Shown here: positions 24,831 to 36,114 of the stretch, piece after piece
How the letters are laid out: every line of letters begins with the position of its first letter
Position numbering within the stretch: the stretch's first letter is position 1
NCBI GenBank assembly: GCA_903813345.2
Contig: CAIIXF020000010.1
Coordinates: 21,897,181-21,961,180, forward strand
Source: Owenia fusiformis
Lineage: Eukaryota; Annelida; Polychaeta; Sabellida; Oweniidae
Length of the DNA stretch: 64,000 bases
Reading direction: 5' to 3'
The notes under the pieces: model-generated
The model's database searches: none
The model's input: only the letters and a program-made list of their open reading frames with translations
What the model was told of the DNA's origin: nothing
Translations under genes and position numbers: made by a program

Positions 24831-25107
24831 GGGATTATACTCTCTCAAAGTTACTGAGCATCAAGTTTTGATGATTTGTATATGATTTGATCATATATAT
24901 TAATATGATTTGTATTTGTGTCTCAAAAATCTGTACCCAAAAGTATATCAACAGAATAGACAAAGGAATTCACTTTTTCAGACCTTTTTGTATGGTCTTG
25001 TAGTCAGAACATGTAAGTTTTTTCCTCAAAACACAGTTTTTAATTCAGATTTGCCTTTTGATACTTTAACCCTTTACCTTTTACAACACATAATCAATGT
25101 AACCTCA

Positions 25108-25252
25108 AAGGATGAGTCCGTATATATGCCCTTTTGGTCCCTCAGTTAAATGTATGTGAAATATGGTTTTTATTACTGTCCGAGTTATATTTGATAAGTA
25201 TATTTACTTTTCCATGAGTTTTGATGCATAATTAACCCCCTGCTGAGAGTCA
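25108..25252. repeat. Inverted partner of 26518-26652
   Basis: About 140 bases, including GAAATATGGTTTTTATTACTGT and the run to CCCCCTGCTGAGAG, recur in reverse orientation at 26518-26652 with about 90% identity by eye. The pair overlaps and does not nest with the 24200/25755 arms, so two events have been superimposed. Confidence 0.7.
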
Positions 25253-25369
25253 GGGGTCCGTTTTTGGAACCGTCGTAACTTACGATTTGGTCGCAAGTCA
25301 TTGTTCGTCATAAAATAGACAATGGATTTCTCGGAATCGTAAGTTAGGATCGTACCAAAAACGAACCCC
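25253..25369. mobile_element. MITE, 117 bp
   Basis: The ends GGGGTCCGTTTTTGGAACC and the complement of GTACCAAAAACGAACCCC, continued inward by TAACTTACGAT/ATCGTAAGTTA, give arms of about 35 bases. No coding sequence. Confidence 0.7.
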
Positions 25370-26517
25370 AGAATAAGTGTCCTAACAAAAAACAATTAGT
25401 CATTATCAAAGAAAAAAGCACCAATGGCAACATGTATGACATACAAAGAAGAAATCATATTTTTAAAATATATTTAAGGATTAAAAAAAAATTCAAATTT
25501 ATGAATTTCCCGCCAGTTTAATTTGAAGGGGGAAAAACAAGATGGCTGCCATTTGATCAAGAAATATCAGAAAAAAATTTGCTTCACTTTTAATTTTCAC
25601 AATGAGCACAGTTTTCCAGTTTAGGTTTTTTGATTGATTCTGACACTTTATCACCAGGGTCATGTTTTGAGATTATAAAATTGAAACCAAAATGTTGTGC
25701 TCAGCATGAATTTGACTGAAATATGTGTAACTTCACCAACACAATTGAAGTGTCAAAACTGGATGCTCAGTAACTTTGAGTGACTATAATCTCTTGATTA
25801 CCCAGATAAACACCAATTCACTTATCCAGAAATACCATTCAATGTCTATACAAAGAAAGTAAGAAATGTTTTGGAGGATATGTTTCAAACTATTTGTATA
25901 AATCATTCATTTAATATTTTGCCATTGATTTTTTTTCAATTCTGGCAAAGGGATATGCATCGTCTTTGATGCCAATATTCGTCATCAATTGTGATAGAAA
26001 TTGATATTTTTGTAATCTCAGAACAAGGATAAGATATTGAACTTTAATAATATTGAACTTTAATAATATGTGTGATTGAGTTGGTTTTTCAGACATAACA
26101 ATTTTCTAAGTCGATACCCAGACTCATTCCCAGACTCATCCTTTCGATGACAGTCTGCATCCTTAGTTACTATATTGTTCATCACATTGCTGGTCTTGTT
26201 GTTGAAATGCTGGTCTTAAGTTTTCCTAGGTCTCTTAGCTTGGGTTTAGCATAAAAATGCCCCCGGGAAAAAAGTATGGACCGTCAAATCTGGTGAATAC
26301 GGAGGCCCTCGATGTCTTATAGCCCCCTTATACAAAGAGGTCAGACGTGCAAGAACAAACTGCATTGGTTGGAATTCTAGTGTAGCCTTTATGTTTCAAC
26401 AATATGATTTTCTGTTCAATTCTTCATGGGTCTAAGTTATTTCTACTTTGTATTTCATACATGTTGCCGTTGGTGTTTTTTATGATGACTATTTGTTTTT
26501 TGTTATGATACTTATTT

Positions 26518-26652
26518 TAACTCTCAGCAGGGGGTTCATAATGCATCAAAACTCATGAAAAAGTGCAAATACTTATCAAATATAACTAGGACAGTAATAA
26601 AAACCATATTTCACATACATTTAAATGAGAGACCAAAAGGGCAGACTCATCC
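26518..26652. repeat. Inverted partner of 25108-25252
   Basis: Begins CTCTCAGCAGGGGGTT and runs through AAAACCATATTTCACATACA, mirroring 25108-25252. Confidence 0.7.
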
Positions 26653-26970
26653 ATTGCACTTGCCATATGATTAAAAGGTTCAGATAGGTTATCACAAACA
26701 ATTTCAGACGGTTCATATGATATCTTGGATTATGACTATTTTCAGACCATGAAGACAGGTATATCTTTTAGATCCATTCATTATCTCAAAGAAAAGTACA
26801 TACGATAATAAAGTCAATCAGACTCAGTGATATTTAGCTAGCAATCAACCCATCGACATGCTTTTTCAAAGATGTTGACCTCATTTTCACCCAAAATTTA
26901 AGGAAATCGAACATCCCAGATAGCACAACTCTGATGGGCCAACGTTGGCCCAACAATTACGTATCTGTTG

Positions 26971-27310
26971 GTCCAACGTTGGCTGACGTGGTTGGCCCAC
27001 CGTCGCTATGTCCATTGGCCCAACGTTGGCCCATCGAAGGAAAATATGGTTGGTCCAACGTTGGCTGACGTGGTTGGGCCACCGTCACTATGTCCATTGG
27101 CCCAACGTTGGCCCATCGAAGGAAAATATGGTTGGTCCAACGTTGGCTGACGTGGTTGGGCCACCGTCACTATGTCCATTGGCCCAACGTTGGCCCATCG
27201 AAGGAAAATATGGTTGGTCCAACGTTGGCTGACGTGGTTGGGCCACCGTCACTATGTCCATTGGCCCAACGTTGGCCCACCGAAGGAAAATATGGTTGGC
27301 CCAACGTTGG
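26971..27310. repeat. 82 bp minisatellite, about 4 copies
   Basis: The word GTCCAACGTTGGCTGACGTG starts at 26971, 27053, 27135 and 27217, an exact 82-base period, with near identity between copies. Confidence 0.9.
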
Positions 27311-27788
27311 TCCATTGTTGGCCCGACATGATTTCAAGCTACGTTGGCCCACTGGTGACACAAATTTACTTTTTTTGTACAGCCATTGTTGGCTCCCTGG
27401 AATTAGCGGCAGCCCACAACAGGCCGCAAACCAGCTACAATTTGCAGACTGCAACCATGCCACCCAATGGCCACCAGTAGTGACATTGGCCCGACGTCTT
27501 ATCTGTGATATCTGGGCATTCAGTACTGCCACTGTAAATGTGTTCACATATAATATCCGTTCTACATCAATAAAATATGGTGGCTTGTTTTTCCATACTA
27601 AATATATTTGGTAGCCTTATAAGTGGTTTCAACTGTATTACAAGGCGAAAATCCATATTTCTGAGGTAAACAACATTATCAGATAATTTTGAAAGAAAAT
27701 ATTTCATAAAATTTACCTTAATTTTTTTTAATGACTGCTGGTATGTTTTTCTTCTATTTTTAGGCAAAGCATTTGCACTTATATCTGG

Positions 27789-28400
27789 ATTAGCGGTAGC
27801 CAACGACGGGCCAACGTTGGCCCAACTACAATTTGCCAACTGCAATTTTGATCCTGATACTAGCGGCAGCCAACGACGGGCCAACGTTAGCCCAACTACA
27901 ATTTGCCAATTGCAATTTTGCACTGATTTATCGATAGGTGGCTCCCTGGTATTAGCGGCAGCTAACGACGGGCCAACGTTGGCCCAACTACAATTTGCCA
28001 ACTGCAATTTTGATCCTGCGGTATTAGCGGCAGCCAACCACGGGCCAACGTTGGCACAACTTCAATTTGCCAACTGCAATTTTGATCCTGATATTAGCGG
28101 CAGCCAACGACGGGCCAACGTTGGCCCAACTACAATTTGCCAACTGCAATTTTGCAGTGATTTATCGATAGGTAGCTCCCTGGTATTAGCGGCAGCCAAC
28201 GACGGGCCAACGTTGGCCCAACTACAATTTGCCAACTGCAATTTTGATCCTGCGGTATTAGCGGCAGCCAACAACGGGCCAACGTTGGCCCAACTACAAT
28301 TTGCCAACTGCAATTTTGATCCTGATATTAGCGGCAGCCAACGACGGGCCAACGTTGGTCCAACTACAATTTGCCAACTGCGATCATGCCAACCAATGGC
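27789..28400. repeat. 70-91 bp minisatellite with 235 bp higher-order period
   Basis: Units start with AGCGGCAGCCAAC (or a variant) near 27793, 27863, 27954, 28026, 28098, 28189, 28260 and 28331. The 91-base version includes TTTATCGATAGGTGGCTCC. A 70+91+72 block repeats about every 235 bases. Each unit contains GGCCAACGTTGGCC and CAATTTGCCAACTGCAATTT. Confidence 0.85.
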
Positions 28401-28446
28401 CACCAATAGCGACGTTGGCCCGACGTCTCAGTGCTATCTGGGATGT

Positions 28447-29059
28447 CTCAAAGCACATTCTAATTATGCATTCAACAATATAATAAAAGGTTCAAGGTGA
28501 ATAACACCCGGGGATATTCTTGATATTATATCGTAAAATATCGTATTGTCCCACCCAATCCCGCTAATGAAAATCGTATCCACCTCCCAATCCCGCTCAC
28601 GAAAATGGTACCTCCCGCGAATTTTTGCCAAATGAGAAAGCTTTGTTCAGTTGGGTCGATATAGCGTGCTAAAATAATGTTCTCATGTGAGAAACGATAT
28701 TTTCCAAATAAAATTGAAAATAGAGATTTTGAAACTAAGAACTATATGTGTGTGGATTAAACCTGTAATCTCATCATCATGCTCTGACACGGACAGTCAA
28801 CGTCATAGAAATCTGAGCAAAATGCTAATGCCCTGTGATGGACATGTTTACGTATTGTTAATTTTTTGATGTTGATGTATTTATGTTGTACAATAAAGTT
28901 GTTATATTTCAAAATGTCATAGAGATAAGTCATATTTTGTAGACTAAATATATAATGGCAATATGATATTTCCCTCCGGGCCCTCGGAAAATATCATATT
29001 GTCCCTCGGAATAAAACCCATATAATTGAATCCCTCCCAGTAAATAACCTCTTTGTATT
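28447..29059. other. Spacer with hairpin repeat
   Basis: No supported gene. GCAATATGATATTT and AAATATCATATTGTC (about 28960-29003) form a hairpin around CCCTCCGGGCCCTCGG; related words occur at 28525. An AATAAA at about 28891 has no attached exon. Confidence 0.4.
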
Positions 29060-29175
29060 TCATGCCTACTGAGGTTCTAGGTACATAACGAGTGGGAATA
29101 TATAGTGTATCTAGGGAGCGATCGCCAAGGTCCGGGACCGGGATGGATACGCTGTATCCACCCCGGTCCCGCTCC
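29060..29175 (+). mobile_element. MITE with GC-rich hairpin, copy 2
   Basis: Starts CCTACTGAGGTTCTAGGTAC and ends in the hairpin GGACCGGGATGGATAC/GTATCCACCCCGGTCC. It matches 24703-24830 in opposite orientation. Confidence 0.65.
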
Positions 29176-30689
29176 TAGCGAAATCAATTTACGTTTTACT
29201 CAATTCACTAAATAAAAATTATATTTCAAATACACTTATGCTTCTTCCTTCTACATTTTGATTCACACGGTTTCAGTTGCTTTAACTTCACCTTGATGAT
29301 CTAAGAATGAATCCCTATTTACCACGCCCGGTGATCGGAAAACTTGAATGGGATGGAGATGAGCATGTATTTTCTACCAGAAAATTGAACCAATCCTTCC
29401 CGCGTCTCCTTGCATTTCAATTTCCTCACTTGAGAATGAATGAAAGCTATCATACTAAATCACATTTTAACGTACATCCCACGCCTTTTTACCCAAACCA
29501 TTTTTGAACACCCTGTAGACCCCACGCCCAACGCCTTACCCAAACCCAGGCTTCGCCAGTTGCAGACTCATAGCCTACACTTTAAAAGTACCCAGAAGCA
29601 CCAAATATCATCTTAAATTTTTTTTCAATTTTTTTAGCGGGGTGTCGAATCGCATCGCACCCCCCCCCCCCCCACACACACACACATCTGACGGCCCTGC
29701 TTTCTCTTGAAAGCCCATGTAATACTAATAACTGAATAATTGATTCGAAGATGGTGTGCTCATTGTGGGCTTTGTATAAAAAACCTCCTACCTCATACCC
29801 ACCTACCCACCTACGTGTACGTGGGACATGATACAATCATTGAATGGTTTAATTTTAAAGATTTTTAAATCTCAAAATAGCTCTAATTATTAACATTTCT
29901 ACAATTCCGGCTTTATTTTATGACTAGACGGATGGCAGATCCATAAATAAAGGCATATGGGTACATTGTAATGTTTAATGACCCGAGGGCGCCCAAGGGG
30001 AATAACTAACTAACGACTGCGAGCATAGATCCAACAAGCCAGACAAAGAAATTGAAAGAAAGTGTGCTAAATTCGATGCCCCGAATGGGAATCGAACCCA
30101 GCTGGGCAGCAGCAACTTGCTATCAAAGGTCGTTACAAATGCATCTATAATTCATCATAAACTAAGATTTCATAATAAACAAAGATCTTTAAAATTGAAC
30201 ACTTCAAAGACTGTATCATGTCCAACGTACGTGTGTGAAGCTCCAAGTATTCTGGGCTACCCAAGCATTCCGACTCTTGCCGAAGTATTCCTGACTTGGC
30301 CCATGTCCTGGGTTTACTTATCAAATACACTCAATACGGTGATTTTCAATTTCTAATATCAATTTTAGGTTTCTACAGAGGTGACTGTTGAAATTAAGCT
30401 AATCGAAACCACTTATAATGTGGCTGCCTCGTGCACAAAATGCTTTCCATTTATTCAGTAGCTACAGTATCACTGACCATGAGCCCATGGTCACCAACAG
30501 GGTACCAATTGGGAATGTAAAATCCCCGGTTGTTCGACTTTTGCACCATGGGACACTCCTGGGTAGAATATTTAGACAAAATATATCAATATATTTAGGC
30601 TGGGTCTCAATGTCAGCATTTTTGGAAAATGGGCATTTTGAAAAAATGGGTCACAACTTTCAACGAGCCAACATTTTAGGACTCTCTTT
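29176..30689. other. Spacer with microsatellite and tRNA-like fragment
   Basis: No supported gene. A C-run followed by (CA)n is at 29661-29688. On the minus strand TGGGTTCGATTCCCA (about 30087-30101) is a good tRNA B-box with a short T-stem but no acceptor stem partner, so a SINE fragment. A 121-codon frame at 30418-30783 overlaps a foldback element and shows no motif. Confidence 0.4.
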
Positions 30690-30826
30690 CTGTAAATCCT
30701 ATACGGCATATGGTATATTATTGATGTTTGACCAATCAGATTTCAGCATTTGGTTGAACCCTTGTCAGAGAAACATTTTGTGATTGGTCAAACATATCAA
30801 TAATATGCCATATGCCGTATAGGATT
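30690..30826. mobile_element. Foldback MITE
   Basis: GTAAATCCTATACGGCATAT at the left and its complement at the right, with arms continuing to TTTGACCAATCA/TGATTGGTCAAA, give about 47-base arms around a 43-base loop. Confidence 0.75.
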
Positions 30827-31764
30827 TACTTCACCCTTTTTATACATAGCCCTCACTGTGGAATTTTCAGATCTGATAAAATAATTAACACTGAGTTGTT
30901 AGACAGTTTGGCAAGAGTCGGACCACTTGGGTAGCCTTACTCGAGTCTCTAGCCAATTCTTGACGATATAGTGGCCCTAGAAGAAGGTAAGGGTTACCTA
31001 GAACCCGCCTAGAACGCGTTGGGCAACGCAGTTTGGATAATGCGCCGTATCTTGTTCGTTTCGTGAACGAGTTTCTCATTTAGAACTGATCCATTTAAAC
31101 AATTTGATTGGTCCATTTCAGAAAGGCGCGCCATATTGGAAATTTTCACAACAACTAAATTAATCGTTTTTTGCGATGAAAAACGGATTTATTCACTGAT
31201 TGTCCGAGGAAACAGAGATTTATAGGTAATAATGACAATATTGATGTTAAATGTGTATACCTCACATGACATATATAGATCAGAATGTTCGAAACAACAC
31301 AGATTTCCCTTCCACGGTTCGGAATTAAAATTTCGGAAAAATTTGTTGACGCTAGCTCGCTGTCATTTACCCTTTGCATTCGTTTGACTTCACTTCTTAA
31401 AAGAGAGCTTCGTCTTCACTCTTTCAAACTAAAATAAACCTGTGAACTCACCGCGCAATCAGTGTTCGTCGGCCAAATTTGACCGACGTTCTATATATGG
31501 TCATTCCCTCTGCCATCATCGTTGAGCCCGGAATTGACCAATGACATGCGCATATTTAATTAGAACGCATTTGGGGTATGTTTCGCTGATTGGTGGAAGA
31601 AAGGTCAGCGCGTAGGTCAAAAGTGATTTATTACCCAAACTATCACCGGTACCCGTCGTGGGGGCGGGGCTACTAAATTGTAATATGGTCTCTACTAGGC
31701 AGAGTGTAGTTTAACTAGACTCTGCACGCAGTGTAGCTGTTATTCATTTTTTAATGATGATGGT
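30827..31764 (+). promoter_or_regulatory. Candidate promoter region upstream of Cks1
   Basis: More GC- and CpG-rich than its surroundings. CCAAT motifs in either orientation lie at 31107, 31135, 31538 and 31589, a GC-box GGGGGCGGGGC at about 31659 and GGCGCGCC at 31125. The first Cks1 coding exon has a splice acceptor just before its ATG, so an untranslated first exon upstream is expected, and this region is the best candidate. Parts near 30890-31000 (GAGTCTCTAGCC, AGAAGAAGGTAA) resemble inverted pieces of 46440-46960, so repeats contribute too. Confidence 0.35.
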
Positions 31765-32595
31765 CACAGGCTGGTATCGAAAGATTTGTCCGCTGTGACG
31801 GAGCATGCTATTTTTCATAAAAACACTAAGAATGCTTCACGATTTATTTTTTAACTCATATGTCTCGTTATATCAAAGATAATTACTCACTCCATGCAAT
31901 GGATATATCATTTGCGTGTAACCTTCACTACTGTTTGAAGTCCAATAACGCTAGGATTAAAATCTATTGAAAACGGCGCCAGAGTATTAAACTCTAAAAT
32001 GAACCATTTCTTTTTTAACTTTTTAATGGCATGATATAGTGACACGATAATATTAACATATGTTTTCAGCATATCTCTGAATGTATTAATGAGATATTAA
32101 TGCATTGGGTCTTTTTAAATTTTTTATAAAAAATAATATTAATATTTTTTGTCCGCTGTGATGGAGCATTTTCACAGTTTACATTTGCAACTGCTCCGTC
32201 ACAGCGGACAAAAAAATCAAACATTATTTTTTATAAAAGAATTAAAAAGACCAAATACATCAACATCTCATTTATACCTTCATAGTTATGCTGAAACCAT
32301 GTGTAAATATTATTGTGTCACTATGTCGTGCCATTAGAAAGTTAAACAAGAAATGGTACATTTTGAAGTATGATACTCCGGCGCCATTTTCAATAGATTT
32401 TCTTCCCAGCGTAATTGGACTTCAAACAGAAGTGAAAGTTGCCCGCAAATGATATATCCATTGCATGGAGTAAGTAATTTTGTATGGTATAACGAAAGAT
32501 ATGAGTTAAAAAATAAATCGTGAAGTATTCTTAGTGTTTTTATGAAAAATAGCATGCTCCGTCACAGCGGACAATTATTTCGATACCAGCCTGTG
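31765..32595. mobile_element. 831 bp foldback element, 8 bp target duplication
   Basis: The ends CACAGGCTGGTATCGAAA and TTTCGATACCAGCCTGTG are exact complements. The arms remain complementary for about 390 bases. TTGTCCGCTGTGACGGAGCA or its complement occurs four times: near each end (31786, 32555) and on both sides of the centre (32148, 32190). Flanks ATGATGGT and ATGGTGGT match at 7 of 8. No transposase. The 8 bp duplication suggests a hAT or P-type family. Confidence 0.8.
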
Positions 32596-32743
32596 ATGGT
32601 GGTTGTCTGGATGTACACTATACGTTGGTCAGACTGCACTTTCTTTCTACCATTTTAAGGACTATGTGTTCCTTTCAGATGACGGTAACTCATTCTAAAC
32701 ACGGTCAAAATCTTTCATTTTTGCTCAAAAGGTGCTTTAGGCA

Positions 32744-32919
32744 GGGGTTTCACTAGAATTTCTCACAACAAGTTAGCTAGATTTCTAGGCCTAAATGATG
32801 AAAAGAACAGGCAAAATTAATGGAAATCGTAGATCTAACATGGAAACGTTGAAAAGTCCCAGGCAATTTTGTGAAAACAAGCAGTGAAATCACCTGTTGC
32901 CTGCTGCTACTGAAATCCC
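32744..32919. mobile_element. MITE, copy 1 of a pair
   Basis: The ends GGGGTTTCACTAG and CTACTGAAATCCC are imperfect complements. The body matches 62718-62879 in inverted orientation (shared words TTTCTCACAACA, CAGGCAAAATTAATGGAAAT). Confidence 0.65.
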
Positions 32920-32940
32920 GGTTTAGTGTAGACAGATTAA

Positions 32941-33309
32941 AGGTGCAACTGCATTAGTGCAGGGGGACCATTGTTCAACGATCATCGACCAGTGTCAAAA
33001 TATATTTAAGTTTGGATATTTCATCAAGACTAACATATATTTTTATTATCTTCAAAGAAACCTCCTGGATGAACATTATTTCAGCTGATATTCCTCTTGA
33101 AACGTGGTGAATCTTAAAAATCTATAAGTGGGACTCCCTTTATAGAAGCTTTGGACTGAATTTACACTTCTTATTGCTGAAATTGAGCATTTATCCATAC
33201 ATTTTAAGAAAATAGGTATGTCAAAGAAGATGATAAGACAAATATTGACCTGATAGCTCAGAAAAAATAAAAAATTTCGAATTTTCTCTCTACAGTCCTT
33301 GTTGCCCCT
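32941..33309. mobile_element. piggyBac-like element, uninterrupted sister copy
   Basis: AGGTGCAAC and GTTGCCCCT ends, with TTAA on the left (32937-32940) and TTGA, one base off, on the right. The body matches 13321-13413 plus 14395-14613 and reads straight through at TTATTATCTTCAAAG, where the other copy holds the mariner relic. Confidence 0.75.
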
Positions 33310-33389
33310 TTGATTATCCTGTTGAATGAAGTTCGGAGGAAATTTGGCTGCAGTAAAGACCACTTTCATATTTGTTTTGCAGCATCAAG

Positions 33390-34337
33390 ATGCCAGTGGA
33401 TCAAATACAGTACTCAGAAAAATACTTTGATGAAAAGTATGAATTCAGGTTTGTAGATTTTGTATATATCCTTGGTCATACCTCATTTGTTAGGATAAAT
33501 CAGCCTATATTATAAATACATTACTCCCAGGATATTGTATGCTTCATTTTCACTAATATTTGTTATCTACTGAGGAGATAACAAAGCAGTCCTAAAAGTT
33601 TGGGTTCTGACATTCAAATGGTCCGTCTTAAATGACCTTTCAAAAAACATGATTGAAATTACCACCTCAAACTTTTCGGACTGATATTTTAACAACTCAG
33701 CTTGATATGAGTGAAAGATCAAGCATAGATCACTTTGGTTATAGAAATGACAAGCACATTTATGGGTTGTATTCATTTTGGATCACCCTGTATCTATGTT
33801 ATTGTATTGTTTTAGGCATGTTATACTGCCATCAGATATATCTAAACTTGTGCCAAAGACCCACCTCATGACAGAGACAGAGTGGCGGAATCTTGGAGTG
33901 CAGCAGTCACCTGGTTGGATTCACTATATGATGCATGCACCAGGTTGGTTGGTTTAGTCAAATTACCTAACCAATAAATTGTACCTGTACACCTACTTTC
34001 AAAGTATTAATTAAATCCATCTCTCTCCTCTAAAAGTATTGGTGCAGAATTGAAGTGATCTCACCAGGATTTTTTCTCAAGTGTGCAAAATTCTTATTTT
34101 CACTATTCACACAGATATTGGTCAAAATGTGCAAATGAATTTTCAGGTGTGTGCAAGCCTCTTTTTAAAGTCTCAGGTGGGTGCTGCGCCCACTTGCTTT
34201 AATGCTGGGGAGATCACTGGGAGTGCTGCATAAATCTATCTATGATGGCCATTTCCATTGTTACTCAAAGAATTGTATTTATTTTTTCAGAACCACATAT
34301 TCTTCTGTTCAGGAGGCCACTACAACATAGCAATTAA
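33390..34337 (+). CDS. cks1: Cyclin-dependent kinase regulatory subunit Cks1, 3 coding exons, 77 aa
   Basis: Small adaptor that binds Cdk1/Cdk2 and docks them onto phosphorylated substrates. Coding exons: 33390-33448, 33816-33943, 34291-34337; all GT-AG and in phase (the first donor, gtttgt, is weak). A likely acceptor at 33382, seven bases before the ATG, implies an upstream untranslated exon. The sequence is diagnostic: [31 protein letters not shown], the hinge HAPEPH (60-65) and ILLFRRPL. The phosphate-pocket residues Lys11, Arg20, Ser51, Trp54 and Arg71 and the Cdk-contacting Glu63 all sit at their usual numbers. Length matches the 79 aa human protein. AATAAA at 34688-34693 gives a 3' UTR of about 370 bases. 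Confidence 0.95.
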
Positions 34338-34687
34338 AAACAGTTGTCTGCAGCTTAGGACCATATTACAAAGTGCAAAGACTCTAGGAAAGTTAAATTG
34401 AACTGACATGATATATCTTAGCGGCAAAGGCCTAATGGATTTAGCAGACATATTCTGTATTAGACTTCATAGAGTTAAAATAGGTAAACACAAGGATTTT
34501 ACAAAGCAAAGATGTTTACATGGAATATTAATGCAATGTGCTTATTTTCTGGATTTTACATATTTCTCAAATCTTTGGATTGGATAGGTTTGGTAATGCA
34601 AATCTTTATCCAGTTGTGTCATATTCATTTCAACCAGCATGCAAGTTCAATAGTCGTTCAAGCACTCTCTCTCTATAACCAATCCAA

Positions 34688-34693
34688 AATAAA
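34688..34693 (+). promoter_or_regulatory. Cks1 polyadenylation signal
   Basis: First AATAAA downstream of the Cks1 stop, about 350 bases away. Confidence 0.55.
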
Positions 34694-34863
34694 TAATTAG
34701 AATGATGTACATTCTACTTACAATAGGACCTACATGTAATCATGTATATATATTAGAGGTGTCACTGTTACCCAATTTTGTTCCGACCCGCGGAATTACA
34801 CCTTTGAAACGGAACACGGAACAAAAATTAAGCATTTCAGTTCGGTTCTTGCTCTTCATGTAC

Positions 34864-36105
34864 TAGCCTTGCCCAAGTCGGTCTCTTTTACTTATCTTGA
34901 TTTCTATTATGACCGCCTTGTACCGAAGAGAAAGCCACGTGCTTTACCGACAGTTTGTTGATGTCGGTAAAATTTGACCAATCAACGACGGCCCTGTAGC
35001 GTTAGCTCATTATTATGCAAGGTCAAAAACAAGTACACTTCTCACTGGGACTTTTCACGAACAAATTTTGCACGAATCTGAGCATGAATTCATCATGAAA
35101 ATACAAATATTTTATCAGATAAATATCAATGAGAGTTACGTGGATGCCGGGGCATCGATCGGATAACCAAAGGTGAGAAGATTTCAACAAACGTTGAAAC
35201 GATCGCTGAACATGTAGGCTGAGATTCAATCCCCGATCGACGACAACATGACCCGCTACATTGGACTAAGTCTTCGTGCATTTTTATCGCGAAATCAGTT
35301 TTAAATCAACATTGAATCGCATGATTTAAGTTATATTAATGACTCTTACCTTCCAATGTACATTTAATTACATAATATATTGTAACTCTAAAGAAACACT
35401 CGATCAGATCATTGAATTTCAAGTCGTAGATGGGAAGTTTGTTTTGTTTAGGGGAGGCATCAAAAGTTCAATGTCTGATAGAAAACTAAATAAATCTAGT
35501 TTTGAGTTGGACCCCCCCCCCCCTCCCCCTCAAAACTAAATACAATGAAAGTTGATCGCGGACTTTTCACATGTTTTAGCGACTCAATTTGGACTTTCAT
35601 GGGGCCAGTACTATAACTTATTTATGATTCTTAAAACATGTGCCAACAACAATAGGCATAATATTCCATGTTGCATGCATCTTGGTGAAGAAGGCATCTG
35701 GTAAAGTCTTTATTTTTAAACCATTCCAAGGCATTTTGAGTCGAAATGGCGAAAAATTTAAATGTTGAAATTTGTCGGATAGCAAACTGAAATTGCTTTG
35801 ACCCCCTCCCCCCCAAACTAGATTTATTTAGTTTTCTATCAGACATTGATCTTTTGATGCCTCCCCTTATGCAGCTCAACCCAATAACGTTTTCATTGGT
35901 CATTCAGCCTGAAGTCACACGTCGTGTCCACGCGTTATATGTCAATCAATAAGGTTTCGCGATACCCCTGATGGCGTAGTTATTATGGAAATCTCGAAAC
36001 CGTTGAATATTTCAGTATAATAACAGCGGAGATGTATCGGATTGTACAAGGCGGTAATAATTCAAGATCAGATAAGTTAAAAAAATACCGACTTGGGCAA
36101 GGCTA
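34864..36105. mobile_element. Mutator-like element with 9 bp target duplication
   Basis: TAGCCTTGCCCAAGTCGG and CCGACTTGGGCAAGGCTA are exact inverted ends; arms stay related for about 75 bases (CCTTGTAC/GTACAAGG). TTCATGTAC flanks both ends exactly (34855-34863 and 36106-36114), the 9 bp length typical of Mutator-type elements. Inside is a second inverted pair at about 35448-35530 and 35799-35868 (GGGAGGCATCAAAAG, GTCTGATAGAAAACTAAATA), so another foldback is nested. No transposase was recognised. Confidence 0.75.
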
Positions 36106-36114
36106 TTCATGTAC

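Larger units (their letters stand above)
24200..26115. mobile_element. Large foldback element with nested repeats
   Basis: A left arm at about 24200-24560 matches, inverted, a right arm at about 25755-26115; shared landmarks are AATTTTCTAAG/TAGAAAATTG, CAATTCTGGC and CTCAGTAACTTTGAG. A direct copy of part of the left arm (TACAAGGGATTATACTCTCT) recurs at 24827. Between the arms lie at least two other elements (24703-24830 and 25253-25369). No transposase frame was found. Confidence 0.6.
26911..28446. mobile_element. 1.5 kb inverted-repeat element filled with minisatellites
   Basis: Perfect 16-base terminal inverted repeats, ACATCCCAGATAGCAC at 26911-26926 and its complement at 28431-28446. 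A degenerate copy of the right end also occurs near 27480-27520, so two related elements may be joined. Most of the interior is tandem repeat built on the palindrome GGCCAACGTTGGCC. The long frames on both strands across this stretch follow from the repeat lacking stops and shift phase between units; they are not genes. Confidence 0.75.

Noticed and set aside
26968-28500. Long open frames on both strands (up to 227 codons)
   Set aside because: They follow tandem repeats whose unit lengths (82, 70, 91) are not multiples of three; the translation is repeat in shifting frames with no family motif.
30070-30140. tRNA gene on the minus strand
   Set aside because: A good B-box and short T-stem, but no acceptor or D-arm partner at the right distance.
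30418-30783. 121-codon frame
   Set aside because: Overlaps a foldback element, has no recognisable motif and no splice or promoter context.
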